DNA of 64,000 nucleotides from an uncultured Clostridia bacterium (lineage in GTDB: Bacteria > Bacillota > Clostridia > Oscillospirales > Acutalibacteraceae). How positions within the stretch are numbered: the first letter of the stretch is position 1; the number at the start of each line of letters is the position of its first letter. Of the stretch, positions 23,633-32,387 are shown piece after piece. Location: positions 124,001-188,000 of the forward strand of contig CAMNXD010000001.1 in assembly GCA_946566955.1 (NCBI GenBank), read 5' to 3'. The translations under genes were made by a program, and so were the position numbers. The notes below the pieces were generated by a model. The model did no database searches, was not told the origin of the DNA, and saw nothing but the letters and a program-made list of their open reading frames with translations.

Positions 23633-24754
23633 TTAATTTTTAATGCTTAGCGTAAAATATATGCAAAAAGCAATAAGAGCAACGCTTCCTAAGGCTCCTG
23701 CTCCCGAAGAAGGAGAAGAAGAAGAAATAGTGGAAATAAAAACAGGAGTGGAGAATTCAAAAATATTTAAAATTAAATAGGCTGCTCCAAAGCAGCAGCA
23801 TGCATTTATGATTCTAAAAAGATGAAATTTAAAATAGCTAAGATTGGTTTTGTTTAGTATGGAGGCTATTTGAAAATGCGTGCAAATTCCGCCGTAGCTT
23901 ATAATAAAAGCTATTAATGGAACCGAAATAAAGTGATTGACAGCAAAAGAGCATCCTGAAGTTATTTCTAAACATGAAATTATCAAGCATACTAGACTTT
24001 CAGAGGATATTTTTAAAATTTTTTGTAGATTGGAAATATAGTCGAAGAATCCGGATGCATGAAGAGTTGAAATAATTAAGGTGAATACCAGAATTAAGCT
24101 GCACATCATTATTACTGCAGAGGATGTTTGAGCTGCTGATTCGACCAGTGCTTCAGAAGGCGAAAGACGTACTTTTTCTTCCATGGGTTTAACATAGAAT
24201 GGTTTTTGTTTAAATCTAGCAATTATTCCGAGTAATATACCGCATCCTAAAGAAATACCAACTTGAATTGCGAGTAAAACGGTTCCTAAAAAAGGATTTT
24301 TGAGCAGCGAGTATCCAACAACATTTATTATAAAGGCAGGTCCTGCGTTGACTGTAAAGCACATGAGGCGGTTTAGCTGTTCGGAGTTAATTTCTTTTTT
24401 TTCAAGTAATGCCTTTGCGCCGCTTGCACCCACTGGATATCCTCCTAGAAGGCTTAAAATAATCACTGGTGCTGCTGAACCCGGAAGATAGAATAAAGCT
24501 TTAGTTATATTGTCAAGAGGTTTTTTTATAAAATTTAGAGGTTCTAGCATTGCAGCAAATCTTGACAAAAACATAAAAGGAAAAAGAGAAGGTACTAAAA
24601 GCTTTACGCAGTATCCGATTCCTGTTGAAACGCCCCGGGTGGTGTCTTCGGGGTGACAAATAAGTAGGTAAGTAAAAATTATAATAAGGGACGTCATTAA
24701 AACGTCTTGAAAATAGTCAGATAAATAATTTTTTATTTTAATTATAGTTTGCAC
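23633..24754 (-). CDS. ylbJ: Sporulation integral membrane protein YlbJ
   Basis: 373 aa polytopic Gate-family membrane protein required for spore cortex formation in Bacillus. Family marks are PSLFPFMFLSRFAAML, SLLGGYPVGASGAKALLE near residue 100 and CFTVNAGPAFIINVVGYSLL. The start is GTG 24754 right behind GGGGAGGA. Last residues form another helix. It is divergent from yqfC. With spmAB, yqfCD, spoIID, ytfJ and spoVB it shows that sporulation genes are kept. Confidence 0.9.
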   Translation of the reverse strand: MQTIIKIKNYLSDYFQDVLMTSLIIIFTYLLICHPEDTTRGVSTGIGYCVKLLVPSLFPFMFLSRFAAMLEPLNFIKKPLDNITKALFYLPGSAAPVIILSLLGGYPVGASGAKALLEKKEINSEQLNRLMCFTVNAGPAFIINVVGYSLLKNPFLGTVLLAIQVGISLGCGILLGIIARFKQKPFYVKPMEEKVRLSPSEALVESAAQTSSAVIMMCSLILVFTLIISTLHASGFFDYISNLQKILKISSESLVCLIISCLEITSGCSFAVNHFISVPLIAFIISYGGICTHFQIASILNKTNLSYFKFHLFRIINACCCFGAAYLILNIFEFSTPVFISTISSSSPSSGAGALGSVALIAFCIYFTLSIKN

Positions 24755-24873
24755 ATTAATCCTCCCCTTGCTTTTTATGTATATGAGAGGAGAGGTGATT
24801 TTTATTTTTAATTACGCATATTATTTAAGGACTTACTATTCATCTTCAGGAAGAAAGATGGTGACTTTACGAT

Positions 24874-25167
24874 TTGTCCGATAAAAAAGGTGTAAATAAA
24901 AAACTCAAGAGATTATGGAACCTTGAAGGTCTAAAAAGCACTTCATTAGGAGTAATGTTAAATCCGGTCAGAATAGAAATAAAGGGGAATCGCGAAGCGG
25001 TTGTGGAAGGGTGTAAGAGTATTCTTCATTACGATGAGAATATTGTTAAAGTGAATATGAATAAAATGATAGTATCTTTTTTTGGTAGGAATATGGAGAT
25101 AAAATGCTTAACTTCGGACTCTCTAGTGATTAGAGGGTTTATTACCTCTATAGAGTACTTAACTTGA
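24874..25167 (+). CDS. yqfC: Sporulation protein YqfC
   Basis: 97 aa, SigE-type sporulation protein in the family formerly called YabP/YqfC. The central stretch VRIEIKGNREAVVEGCKSIL and VNMNKMIVSFFGRN...IEIKCLTSDSLVIRG is typical. TTG 24874 is the likely start, though its ribosome site is weak. It is followed after 37 bases by yqfD, the standard pair. The N-terminus (DKKGVNKKLKRLWNLEG) is basic. Confidence 0.85.
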   Translation: MSDKKGVNKKLKRLWNLEGLKSTSLGVMLNPVRIEIKGNREAVVEGCKSILHYDENIVKVNMNKMIVSFFGRNMEIKCLTSDSLVIRGFITSIEYLT

Positions 25168-25204
25168 ATTTTGATATATTTTTGTTTGTGAGGTGACATA
25201 TCTT

Positions 25205-26380
25205 TTGGTGCTAAAATTTTTTAGATGGATGTGTGGATACGTTTCGTTTAAAGTCACGGGGGGTTATCCAGAAAAATTTGTAAACAGCGTTACTAAAGAC
25301 AATATAAATTTATGGGATTTAAAAAAGTTAAATGGCAATTTTTACGCTAAAATTCTAGCACCAGAATATAAATCACTGCGCCGAAAAGCTCGTCGGGCTG
25401 GAGCTAAAATAAAGATTACTGAAAAACACGGATGTCCTATATTTGTAACGAAATATAGAAAACGAATAGGATTAATTGTAGGGGCAATACTATTTTTTAT
25501 AATAATGAATTCTTTTTCGCTTTTTATATGGCGCATAAATATAATTGGAAATAAGGACTTACCTTCTAGTGATATTCTTGCTGTGATGAAAGAATTTGGA
25601 GTACATACGGGTTCAAAGAAATCAGATATAAATCCAAGTATGCTTAAAGAATCATTGATGGCAAAATTAACTGATATTTCTTGGATGTCGGTAAATGTGA
25701 GCGGGAGCTGCTTAAACATTACTATAAAGGAAAGAGTAAAATCTCCAGAGATTGTTGAGGAAGGAGAACCGTGTGATATTGTAGCGGACGTTGAAGGTCA
25801 AGTAGAAAGAATGGAAGTTTATAAAGGCACAGCTTGTGTAAAAGAAGGAGATGCTGTTACAAAAGGTCAAGTGCTGATAAGTGGAATTATAGAAGAAGCG
25901 GAAGGTAATAGCTCGCTACTAGCAGCTGAAGGAAAAATATTTGCAAAAACCAAGCGGAAAATGACGGAAAGTGTAAAGCTTAATCAATTAAATGCAGTAG
26001 ATACCGGTAAGCTGGCTTTAAAATACAAACTAGAAGGCTTTGGAAAAAATATACCGCTTAATCCGTGGTGTAAGCCAGGGGATGAATGCCGCAAAGAAGA
26101 AGAAAATCAAATTATAAATATTTTAGGATTGCAACTACCATTTGTATTTCACAAAGAAATATATTATTATCAAGAATGTGAAGAAAAGAGTCTTAGTATC
26201 GAAGAAGCTCGCGGCATTTTAGAACAAAATATTCTAGAAAGACAAAAAAATGAGTTTCCTAACGTAAAAATAATATCAACAAACATAGAAAATTATGAAA
26301 AAGATAACGAATATATTGCAGATGCAACGATTGTATGCATAGAAAATATAGCTAAAAAACAAAAAATTTCATTTAACTAA
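25205..26380 (+). CDS. yqfD: Sporulation protein YqfD
   Basis: 391 aa membrane protein of the YqfD family, needed for normal spore formation. It has a cytoplasmic N-terminal part with PRxARRAGAKIKI-like RKARRAGAKIKITEKHG, one membrane helix (IGLIVGAILFFIIMNSFSLF) and an extracytoplasmic domain with VNVSGSCLNITIKER. TTG 25205 is preferred: GAGGTGA ends 8 bases earlier, while the in-frame GTG 25193 overlaps that site. In most Clostridia the next gene is phoH; here it is missing and a 450-base gap leads to ybeY. Confidence 0.87.
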   Translation: MVLKFFRWMCGYVSFKVTGGYPEKFVNSVTKDNINLWDLKKLNGNFYAKILAPEYKSLRRKARRAGAKIKITEKHGCPIFVTKYRKRIGLIVGAILFFIIMNSFSLFIWRINIIGNKDLPSSDILAVMKEFGVHTGSKKSDINPSMLKESLMAKLTDISWMSVNVSGSCLNITIKERVKSPEIVEEGEPCDIVADVEGQVERMEVYKGTACVKEGDAVTKGQVLISGIIEEAEGNSSLLAAEGKIFAKTKRKMTESVKLNQLNAVDTGKLALKYKLEGFGKNIPLNPWCKPGDECRKEEENQIINILGLQLPFVFHKEIYYYQECEEKSLSIEEARGILEQNILERQKNEFPNVKIISTNIENYEKDNEYIADATIVCIENIAKKQKISFN

Positions 26381-26829
26381 TTGTTGTTTAACGAAAATCG
26401 CTTGGAATAGTAGTACATAAAAAAATAAATTACGTTCCAAATTTTTAAAAGTAAAATGTTTGACAGTTAAAGAAAAAACCTTTACAATTAACATATACAC
26501 AATGTTTTTAAAAATTCCTTTTAAGCACCATTAAAATTGATCCATTTATATATAAAAGGAGTTGTGTTTTTTACATAGAAATGACTATAGAAGAGAATCA
26601 AAAGTGGTGCAAAGAGGACTGCTGAAATTTATGGTACATTGGGTTAAATAGAATTAATGCGCTCAATAAACCATATAAAGCTTTATGATAGCTGGTTTTA
26701 TTTATTAAGTCAAAGCTATTTAGATTTAGCTAGGAAGAATATCAGCTAAAAGTTTTTGTTTAATTTAAAAAGGAACTGAATTCACCAGTTCGTCATTATT
26801 TATATATAAGTGGAAGGATGTAGTATTTA
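26381..26829 (+). other. Gene-free gap with an orphan promoter where phoH would be expected
   Basis: A good promoter lies at 26460-26488 (TTGACA, 17 bases, TACAAT). A ribosome-site-like AAAAGGAG near 26560 is followed by a TTG-started frame of only 28 codons and by ATG 26582, which opens a 14-residue peptide (MTIEENQKWCKEDC). Neither resembles PhoH. No terminator, tRNA or repeat is evident. It may be the leader of ybeY, or ground left by a deleted gene. Confidence 0.5.
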
Positions 26830-27333
26830 ATGGTAGACAAAACAAGAGTTATAATTGTTAATAGGCAAAAAGAAGTAAAAATTCCAACGGGAATTCGTAT
26901 GCTTATGAGAAGATGCTGTAATGCAGTTCTTAAGCTTGAGCAGTTTAAAGGTTCAGCCGAGGTTAGCATAACATTCGTAGACAACGATTACATACAAAGC
27001 TTAAACAAGCAGTATCGCAATAAGGATGTTCCAACTGATGTGCTTTCTTTTCCTATGAAAAAAGAAGACGGAAATTATGAGGTAGATCCTGAAAGTAATG
27101 CTCAAATTTTAGGTGATATAATAATTTCAATGCAAAAGGTTATAGAGCAAACAGAAATATATGGTCATTCAATGAGAAGAGAAGTTGCTTATCTTGTTGC
27201 GCACGGTATGCTCCATCTTCTAGGATACGACCATGAAAAAGGCGGAATAGAAAAAAGACATATGAGAGAACGCGAAGAAAGAGTACTAGATTTACTTGGA
27301 TTTTCTAACGCTGTTTCGTACATCAACGACTAA
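26830..27333 (+). CDS. ybeY: Endoribonuclease YbeY (rRNA maturation factor)
   Basis: 167 aa metal-dependent RNase acting in 16S rRNA 3'-end maturation and ribosome quality control. The zinc motif HGMLHLLGYDHEKG (HXXXHXXGYDH) lies near residues 123-136, and the upstream RNKDVPTDVLSFPM segment is typical. ATG 26830 follows AAGGATG. It is followed by dgkA and era in the usual order. Confidence 0.95.
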   Translation: MVDKTRVIIVNRQKEVKIPTGIRMLMRRCCNAVLKLEQFKGSAEVSITFVDNDYIQSLNKQYRNKDVPTDVLSFPMKKEDGNYEVDPESNAQILGDIIISMQKVIEQTEIYGHSMRREVAYLVAHGMLHLLGYDHEKGGIEKRHMREREERVLDLLGFSNAVSYIND

Positions 27334-27353
27334 AAAAGGTAGATGAATTAAGT

Positions 27354-27866
27354 ATGAACGTGCTTAGAACTTTAAAATTTGCCGTCAAAGGTATTATTTA
27401 CACTATAAAAAATGAACGTAATATGCGATTTCATACTGTTGCTGCAACGTATGTTTTGATATTTTCGGCTTTTTTTAATATGTCTTCTTTTAAGTACGTC
27501 ATTCTTATTCTAATAATAGGATTAGTTTTCATGGCGGAAATGTTTAATAGTTCCATAGAAGGTCTCATAGATTTATGTTCTAAAGAGTATAACGCTACCG
27601 CTAAAGCCGCAAAAGACATTGCAGCTGGTGGCGTATTAATTATTTGTATAGGTGCAGCAGTAAGTGGAGCAGTGATGTTTAGTGAGGTAGAAGCTTATAA
27701 AAGAATTTGGAAATTTTTTTATTCGTATCCCTTTTATTTATTAATGCTTATTGCTTTTAGTTTCTTTAGTTATTTTTATATTTTTTTAGGTCCGGTTGAA
27801 ATAAAGAATAAGCTTAAAAGTACATGGCGCAAAATTAAATTTGGTAAAAGTAAAATTACTGACTAA
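27354..27866 (+). CDS. dgkA: Diacylglycerol/undecaprenol kinase
   Basis: 170 aa membrane kinase; Gram-positive members phosphorylate undecaprenol for cell-wall carrier recycling. The DgkA core (first about 115 residues) shows NERNMRFHTVAATYV, the catalytic FNSSIEGLIDL and KAAKDIAAGGVLII segments with three helices. The C-terminal 50 residues add a further helix (FYSYPFYLLMLIAFSFFSYF) and a basic tail, longer than a minimal DgkA. Located between ybeY and era as usual. Confidence 0.88.
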   Translation: MNVLRTLKFAVKGIIYTIKNERNMRFHTVAATYVLIFSAFFNMSSFKYVILILIIGLVFMAEMFNSSIEGLIDLCSKEYNATAKAAKDIAAGGVLIICIGAAVSGAVMFSEVEAYKRIWKFFYSYPFYLLMLIAFSFFSYFYIFLGPVEIKNKLKSTWRKIKFGKSKITD

Positions 27867-27894
27867 CATTTTAGCCAGTTTGGATGGTATTTAA

Positions 27895-28794
27895 ATGAAC
27901 GATAAACTTAAAACAAAATCACTTTTCGTATCCATCGTTGGTCGCCCTAATGTAGGGAAATCTTCTATCCTCAATATGATTGTTGGGTCTAAGGTTTCGA
28001 TAGTTTCGTCAAAGCCTCAAACTACTAGGGATCGAATAACCGGTATAATTACTCAAGGAGATACCCAGCTCGTCTTTATTGACACCCCTGGCATTCATAA
28101 ACCGTTTAGCCGCTTAGGGAATTATATGATCTCAGAGATAGATAATTCTCTTTCTGGGATCGAAGCTTGTTTACACGTTGTTGAAGCATTAAAAGAGCCT
28201 AGTTCTTTGGATTTAAATCTTATTGAGAAATTTAAAAAACTTAATCTCAAGACGATACTTGCAATTAATAAGATTGATTTAGTTAAAAACAAAGCTTTTC
28301 TTATGGAGCAAATAAAGAGCTTTAGCAGTCTATTTAACTATGACGCAATAGTGCCTATTTCCACTCTCTCGAATGATGGTAAAAATGATCTTATAGCCGA
28401 AATGAAGGCTCTTGCAAGTCCTTCGGTATTTTTCTTTTCAAATGAAGATTTCACAGACCAATCGGAGCGAAGATTAGCAAGTGAGATAATAAGAGAAAAA
28501 CTTCTTTGGTTTTTAGATGAAGAACTCCCGCATGGTACTGCCATACAAGTTGAAAGTTTTAAACAACTCTCAAATTTAAAAGTTAGTATTCATGCGGTAA
28601 TATATTGCGAGCGCTCTAGTCATAAAGCAATGATTATAGGTGCAGGCGGACAAATGATAAAAAAAGTTGGAATTGCCTCCAGACGGTCTATAGAGGAGTT
28701 ACTCGGGTGCGAGGTTAATTTAAATCTTTTTGTTAAAGTTAAAAAGGATTGGCGAAACAAGCCGGCTTTGCTGCATGAATTAGGATATTGTTAG
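27895..28794 (+). CDS. era: GTPase Era
   Basis: 299 aa ribosome-assembly GTPase that binds the 16S rRNA 3' end. G1 GRPNVGKS (residues 16-23), G3 DTPGIHKP, G4 NKID and the C-terminal KH domain (SSHKAMIIGAGGQMIKKVG) are all present. ATG 27895. It sits in the ybeY-dgkA-era-recO block. Confidence 0.96.
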   Translation: MNDKLKTKSLFVSIVGRPNVGKSSILNMIVGSKVSIVSSKPQTTRDRITGIITQGDTQLVFIDTPGIHKPFSRLGNYMISEIDNSLSGIEACLHVVEALKEPSSLDLNLIEKFKKLNLKTILAINKIDLVKNKAFLMEQIKSFSSLFNYDAIVPISTLSNDGKNDLIAEMKALASPSVFFFSNEDFTDQSERRLASEIIREKLLWFLDEELPHGTAIQVESFKQLSNLKVSIHAVIYCERSSHKAMIIGAGGQMIKKVGIASRRSIEELLGCEVNLNLFVKVKKDWRNKPALLHELGYC

Positions 28795-28935
28795 GTTAAA
28801 AGATGTGCAAATTACTAAAAAACATTAAAATTTAGAAAAAAATATAGAATTATACTATATTTTTCTCTGGAGATGTTGTATAATTAACCCATGGTCTAAG
28901 GTATTAACATACAATAGAAAATGGGAGGGTTTGTA

Positions 28936-29142
28936 ATGGATGCCAAGTCAGCCTGGAAAAAGTTTGAATCAACAGGAATGATTTCTGATTATTTAAATTA
29001 TCGTTCACAATTAGACTTAGAAAGCGGATTGTTGCCTCATAGTCCGAGTAATAACCTCAACAGTAAAAAAGGTGGTATGCGAGGAGTAAATTATGCAGGT
29101 GGAAATGACAGGAATAATAATAAACGAAATAGATTTGAATGA
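28936..29142 (+). CDS. YqzL-like small protein upstream of recO
   Basis: 68 aa from ATG 28936 behind GGAGGG. The start MDAKSAWKKFESTGMISDYL recalls the YqzL family, whose short members precede recO in Firmicutes. The remainder is Asn/Gly-rich (NNLNSKKGGMRGVNYAGGND). Its end overlaps the recO start by 50 bases in a different frame, so the last part may not be under protein-level selection. Role unknown; translational coupling to recO is plausible. Confidence 0.6.
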   Translation: MDAKSAWKKFESTGMISDYLNYRSQLDLESGLLPHSPSNNLNSKKGGMRGVNYAGGNDRNNNKRNRFE

Positions 29143-29845
29143 AAGCGACAAGCTAATTAAAATATTAACTTGCGAGAAAGGAATTATTTCAGCTATTGCC
29201 AGACGATCAAAAGTTTATAGAAATCGTCAAGGTGGTATGCTGCAGCTCTTTGCATACTGTAAGTTTACTTTATACTTAGGTAAAAGAGGATATATTTTAA
29301 ATGATTCAGAAATTAAGGAACTTTTTTTCGAGCTTCGCAGCAATTTAAAATCGTTATCGCTAGCTCAATATTTCTGTCAGCTCTGCATAGCCTTAAAGCC
29401 TGACGAAGAAACATCCCAGGAATTTTTAAGAGTTTTTTTAAATTCTTTATTTTATCTTTCTAAGCAAAAAATGAGTAGGGCTTTAGTAAAAAGTATTTTT
29501 GAGATTAGAACATGTTCTTTATGTGGATATATGCCTTGTTTAGAGTCGTGTGCGAAATGTGGAGCATACGAAAGGGATAATATGTATTTTTTAGTTGAAA
29601 GCGGTAAACTTTTTTGCGAAGGGTGCCTTTCTAAAGGTAAGGTAAATGCTTCTTTTTTACTTTCTTCGCCTCTACTTTACTGTTTAAGATATATACTTTA
29701 TTCTCCAGTCGTTAAGCTTTTTAAATTTTCTGTGTCAGCTTCTGCGGAAGAAAAGTTAAGCTTTCTTACAGAAAAGTACGTAAGGCTCCATGTTTCGGAT
29801 TCGTTTAAGTCGTTGGAATTTTATAAAAGTATACCAGAGGATTAA
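29093..29845 (+). CDS. recO: DNA repair protein RecO
   Basis: 250 aa recombination mediator that anneals DNA and loads RecA with RecR. N-terminal OB fold (IIINEIDLNESDKLIKIL, ISAIARRSKV), then the helical domain with a four-Cys zinc site CSLCGYMPC...SCAKCG and a later CEGC. ATG 29093 behind GCGAGGAG. It converges with feoB, touching its end without a gap. Confidence 0.92.
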   Translation: MQVEMTGIIINEIDLNESDKLIKILTCEKGIISAIARRSKVYRNRQGGMLQLFAYCKFTLYLGKRGYILNDSEIKELFFELRSNLKSLSLAQYFCQLCIALKPDEETSQEFLRVFLNSLFYLSKQKMSRALVKSIFEIRTCSLCGYMPCLESCAKCGAYERDNMYFLVESGKLFCEGCLSKGKVNASFLLSSPLLYCLRYILYSPVVKLFKFSVSASAEEKLSFLTEKYVRLHVSDSFKSLEFYKSIPED

Positions 29846-32020
29846 TCACCAGATAGGCATTAATTTTAAGACGTTAGATACTAAAAAGCAAACGATGATT
29901 CCTACTATAGTGGGAAGTATAAAGGAAGCTAAAGTCCATGCCAGGCTTTTAGTTTCTTTTTTTATAGTCCAGCATGTAGTCCCGCAGGGGAAGTGCATCA
30001 GCGAAAACAGCATTACACAAATTGCGGTAATATATGTCCAGCCATGGGAAGTTAGGAGAAGGTGCAGCTGCGTAGGATTTTGAATATCCATAATTGAGCC
30101 TGTAGACATATAACTCATTATTATAATCGGTAAGACTATTTCGTTAGCAGGAAAACCAAGTATAAATGCCATTAAGATTATACCGTCGAGTCCAATTGAC
30201 TTAGCAAAGGGGTCGAGAAAAGTTGAACAGTGTATAAGTAAACTAGTATTATTTACAAACGTATTGGCCATGACCCAAATTATAAGTCCCGCTGGAGCTG
30301 CAACGGCAACTGCTCTACCTAACACGAAAATAGTTCTATCGAGTAAAGACCGAATTAATATTTTGCCAACTTGAGGTTTTCTATAGGGGGGAAGCTCTAA
30401 AGTAAATGATGAACTTATACCTTTTAGAAGCGTTTTTGAAAGAAGCTTTGAAATGATAAAAGTCGTGGCTATTCCTATTATTATAGTTCCCGTCAAAATT
30501 AAAGCTGAGCTTAGCGAACTTAGCGCAGTTAAAGATTCTCCAATGAAAAACATACCTATTATTGAAATTAAAAGCGGAAATCGCCCATTGCAGGGTACGA
30601 AATTATTAGTTAAAATAGCGATTAATCTCTCCCGAGGAGAATCAATTATACGGCACCCTATTATTCCACAGGCATTACAGCCAAATCCCATGCACATTGT
30701 AAGAGACTGTTTACCATGGCATCCGCATTTTTTGAAAACGCCGTCTAAATTAAATGCTATTCGAGGTAAGTAGCCAACGTCTTCTAGAAGTGTAAAGAGC
30801 GGAAAAAATATCGCCATTGGCGGCAGCATTACTGAAACCACCCATGCTAAGGTTCTATACACTCCAGAAACTGTAATCCCACATATCCATGGGGGAACTG
30901 AGCAGTAAACTAAAAAATTCATTAGCTTTTCTTCTAAGGCAAAGAGCACACTTGAGATAACTTCCGATGGATAGTTAGCGCCTGTAATGGTTATCCAAAA
31001 TATACCCATTAAAAAGAGTATCATAGTTGGGAAACCGGTTAGAGGGGAAGTTAAAAATTTATCTATTGCTCTATCTTTAAGGTCATAATCTTTTTTGCTT
31101 GTTTTTACGCAGAGCTTATAGATATTTTCCGATCTTTTTATGAGTGTTTCTACGATTTTATCACGAAGTCCTTCGGAATTGTTTTCTTTAAAACCGAGTT
31201 TTTCTTTTTCTGATTTAATTTTTTCATTCAAATTATAGTCTTCTAAGGCTCTCAAAGGTAAATACTTTTTTAAAGAGCTATAAAAGCTAAAATCCCCTTC
31301 AAGCAATCTAAGACTTAACCATCGGGGGTCTATATCATTTATTTTTTCGTTACTTAAGTGTTTAGAAATATTTTCTAAAGACTGCTCTATTTTTTCGCCG
31401 TAATTATTTTTTACATTTTTAATTTGACTTCCGTCTTTGCAGATATTCTCCACAGCTTTTTTTAGTGCCTCAAGGCCTTTTTTATCCCGAGCATTTGTGG
31501 GCACAATCGTAGCTCCTCCGAGCTGAAGTGAAAGTTCATCTTTGTCTATACGTATTTTTTTCTTTTCAGCTTCATCTATTAAATTAAGGCAAATAACGAC
31601 TTTATTTGTGATTTCAAGTATTTGCAAAGCCAGATTCAAATTTCTTTCTATACATGTTGCGTCGAGCACTATAATTACAGCGTCAGGACTTTTGAAACAT
31701 ATAAAATCTCGTGCTATTTCTTCTTCGGGAGAGTTGGCGAGTAATGAGTAAGTTCCGGGGATATCTATAAGATTAAAGCTATTTTTATTATATGTATAGC
31801 TACCTTCAGCGCGTTCAACGGTTTTCCCCGGCCAATTTCCAGTATGCTGATGAAGTCCCGTTAGGGCATTAAAGACTGTGCTTTTACCGACGTTTGGGTT
31901 TCCCGCTATAGCCACGGTATAGCAAGAGGTAGAGCGTTTTTTTAAGCTAAATTTTTTGTTTGTTTTCAGAGTTTTCATTAAGATTTCAGCTCCAGTACTA
32001 AGAATCTTCTCGAGTTGCAT
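29846..32020 (-). CDS. feoB: Ferrous iron transport protein B
   Basis: 724 aa Fe(II) transporter. N-terminal G domain with GNPNVGKSTVFNALTG, G3 DIPGTYSL and NLIDEAEKK; then a helical spacer and two Gate-like membrane modules with Cys-containing MGFGCNACGIIGCRIID. About 38 extra residues precede the G domain (start ATG 32020, directly at the feoA stop). The ferrous uptake route fits an anaerobic, iron-poor habitat such as a gut or a host cell. Operon feoA-feoB on the reverse strand. Confidence 0.95.
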   Translation of the reverse strand: MQLEKILSTGAEILMKTLKTNKKFSLKKRSTSCYTVAIAGNPNVGKSTVFNALTGLHQHTGNWPGKTVERAEGSYTYNKNSFNLIDIPGTYSLLANSPEEEIARDFICFKSPDAVIIVLDATCIERNLNLALQILEITNKVVICLNLIDEAEKKKIRIDKDELSLQLGGATIVPTNARDKKGLEALKKAVENICKDGSQIKNVKNNYGEKIEQSLENISKHLSNEKINDIDPRWLSLRLLEGDFSFYSSLKKYLPLRALEDYNLNEKIKSEKEKLGFKENNSEGLRDKIVETLIKRSENIYKLCVKTSKKDYDLKDRAIDKFLTSPLTGFPTMILFLMGIFWITITGANYPSEVISSVLFALEEKLMNFLVYCSVPPWICGITVSGVYRTLAWVVSVMLPPMAIFFPLFTLLEDVGYLPRIAFNLDGVFKKCGCHGKQSLTMCMGFGCNACGIIGCRIIDSPRERLIAILTNNFVPCNGRFPLLISIIGMFFIGESLTALSSLSSALILTGTIIIGIATTFIISKLLSKTLLKGISSSFTLELPPYRKPQVGKILIRSLLDRTIFVLGRAVAVAAPAGLIIWVMANTFVNNTSLLIHCSTFLDPFAKSIGLDGIILMAFILGFPANEIVLPIIIMSYMSTGSIMDIQNPTQLHLLLTSHGWTYITAICVMLFSLMHFPCGTTCWTIKKETKSLAWTLASFILPTIVGIIVCFLVSNVLKLMPIW

Positions 32021-32263
32021 TTAAACCTTCTTTACGATAATTCTTTTAGTACATTCTGATCTTAATGCTATAACGCTTCCTCTTATAAAATAAGCCACGG
32101 GGTCTCCTAATGGACTTTTTTGCAAAACTTTTATAACTGTGTTTGGAATAAGACCTAAATCTAAAATTCTTCTGCGGTCACTTTTATTTAAGCGTATTGA
32201 TATAACGCTATAACTGCATCCTGGTGAAGCTTTACTAAGTGGCATAATACTCGTTGCTTTCAT
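32021..32263 (-). CDS. feoA: Ferrous iron transport protein A
   Basis: 80 aa SH3-like cytoplasmic partner of FeoB. It reads MPLSKASPGCSYSVISI, then LGLIPNTVIKVLQKSPLGDP and GSVIALRSECTKRIIV, the normal FeoA pattern. ATG 32263 follows GAGGTG. It abuts feoB with no gap, so translation is coupled. Confidence 0.92.
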   Translation of the reverse strand: MKATSIMPLSKASPGCSYSVISIRLNKSDRRRILDLGLIPNTVIKVLQKSPLGDPVAYFIRGSVIALRSECTKRIIVKKV

Positions 32264-32387
32264 AAATTCACCTCATCTTTAATTTAAAGCTCTTTTTTCT
32301 CTTAATAGATTATGGAATTGAGCCTAAAAGGGTGAATTTAAGCAAGAAGCTGGCTTTAAGCTTTTAAAGCCTTTGCAAGAGAAATTA

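Noticed and set aside
26582..26626. 14-residue peptide MTIEENQKWCKEDC in the yqfD-ybeY gap
   Set aside because: Its ATG is about 20 bases from the only ribosome-site-like sequence and there is no further support, so it is not listed as a gene.
26590..26770. Degenerate transposase in the gap before ybeY
   Set aside because: Short frame pieces such as YIGLNRINALNKPYK can be read, but they do not match a family I know and are too short to support an element.
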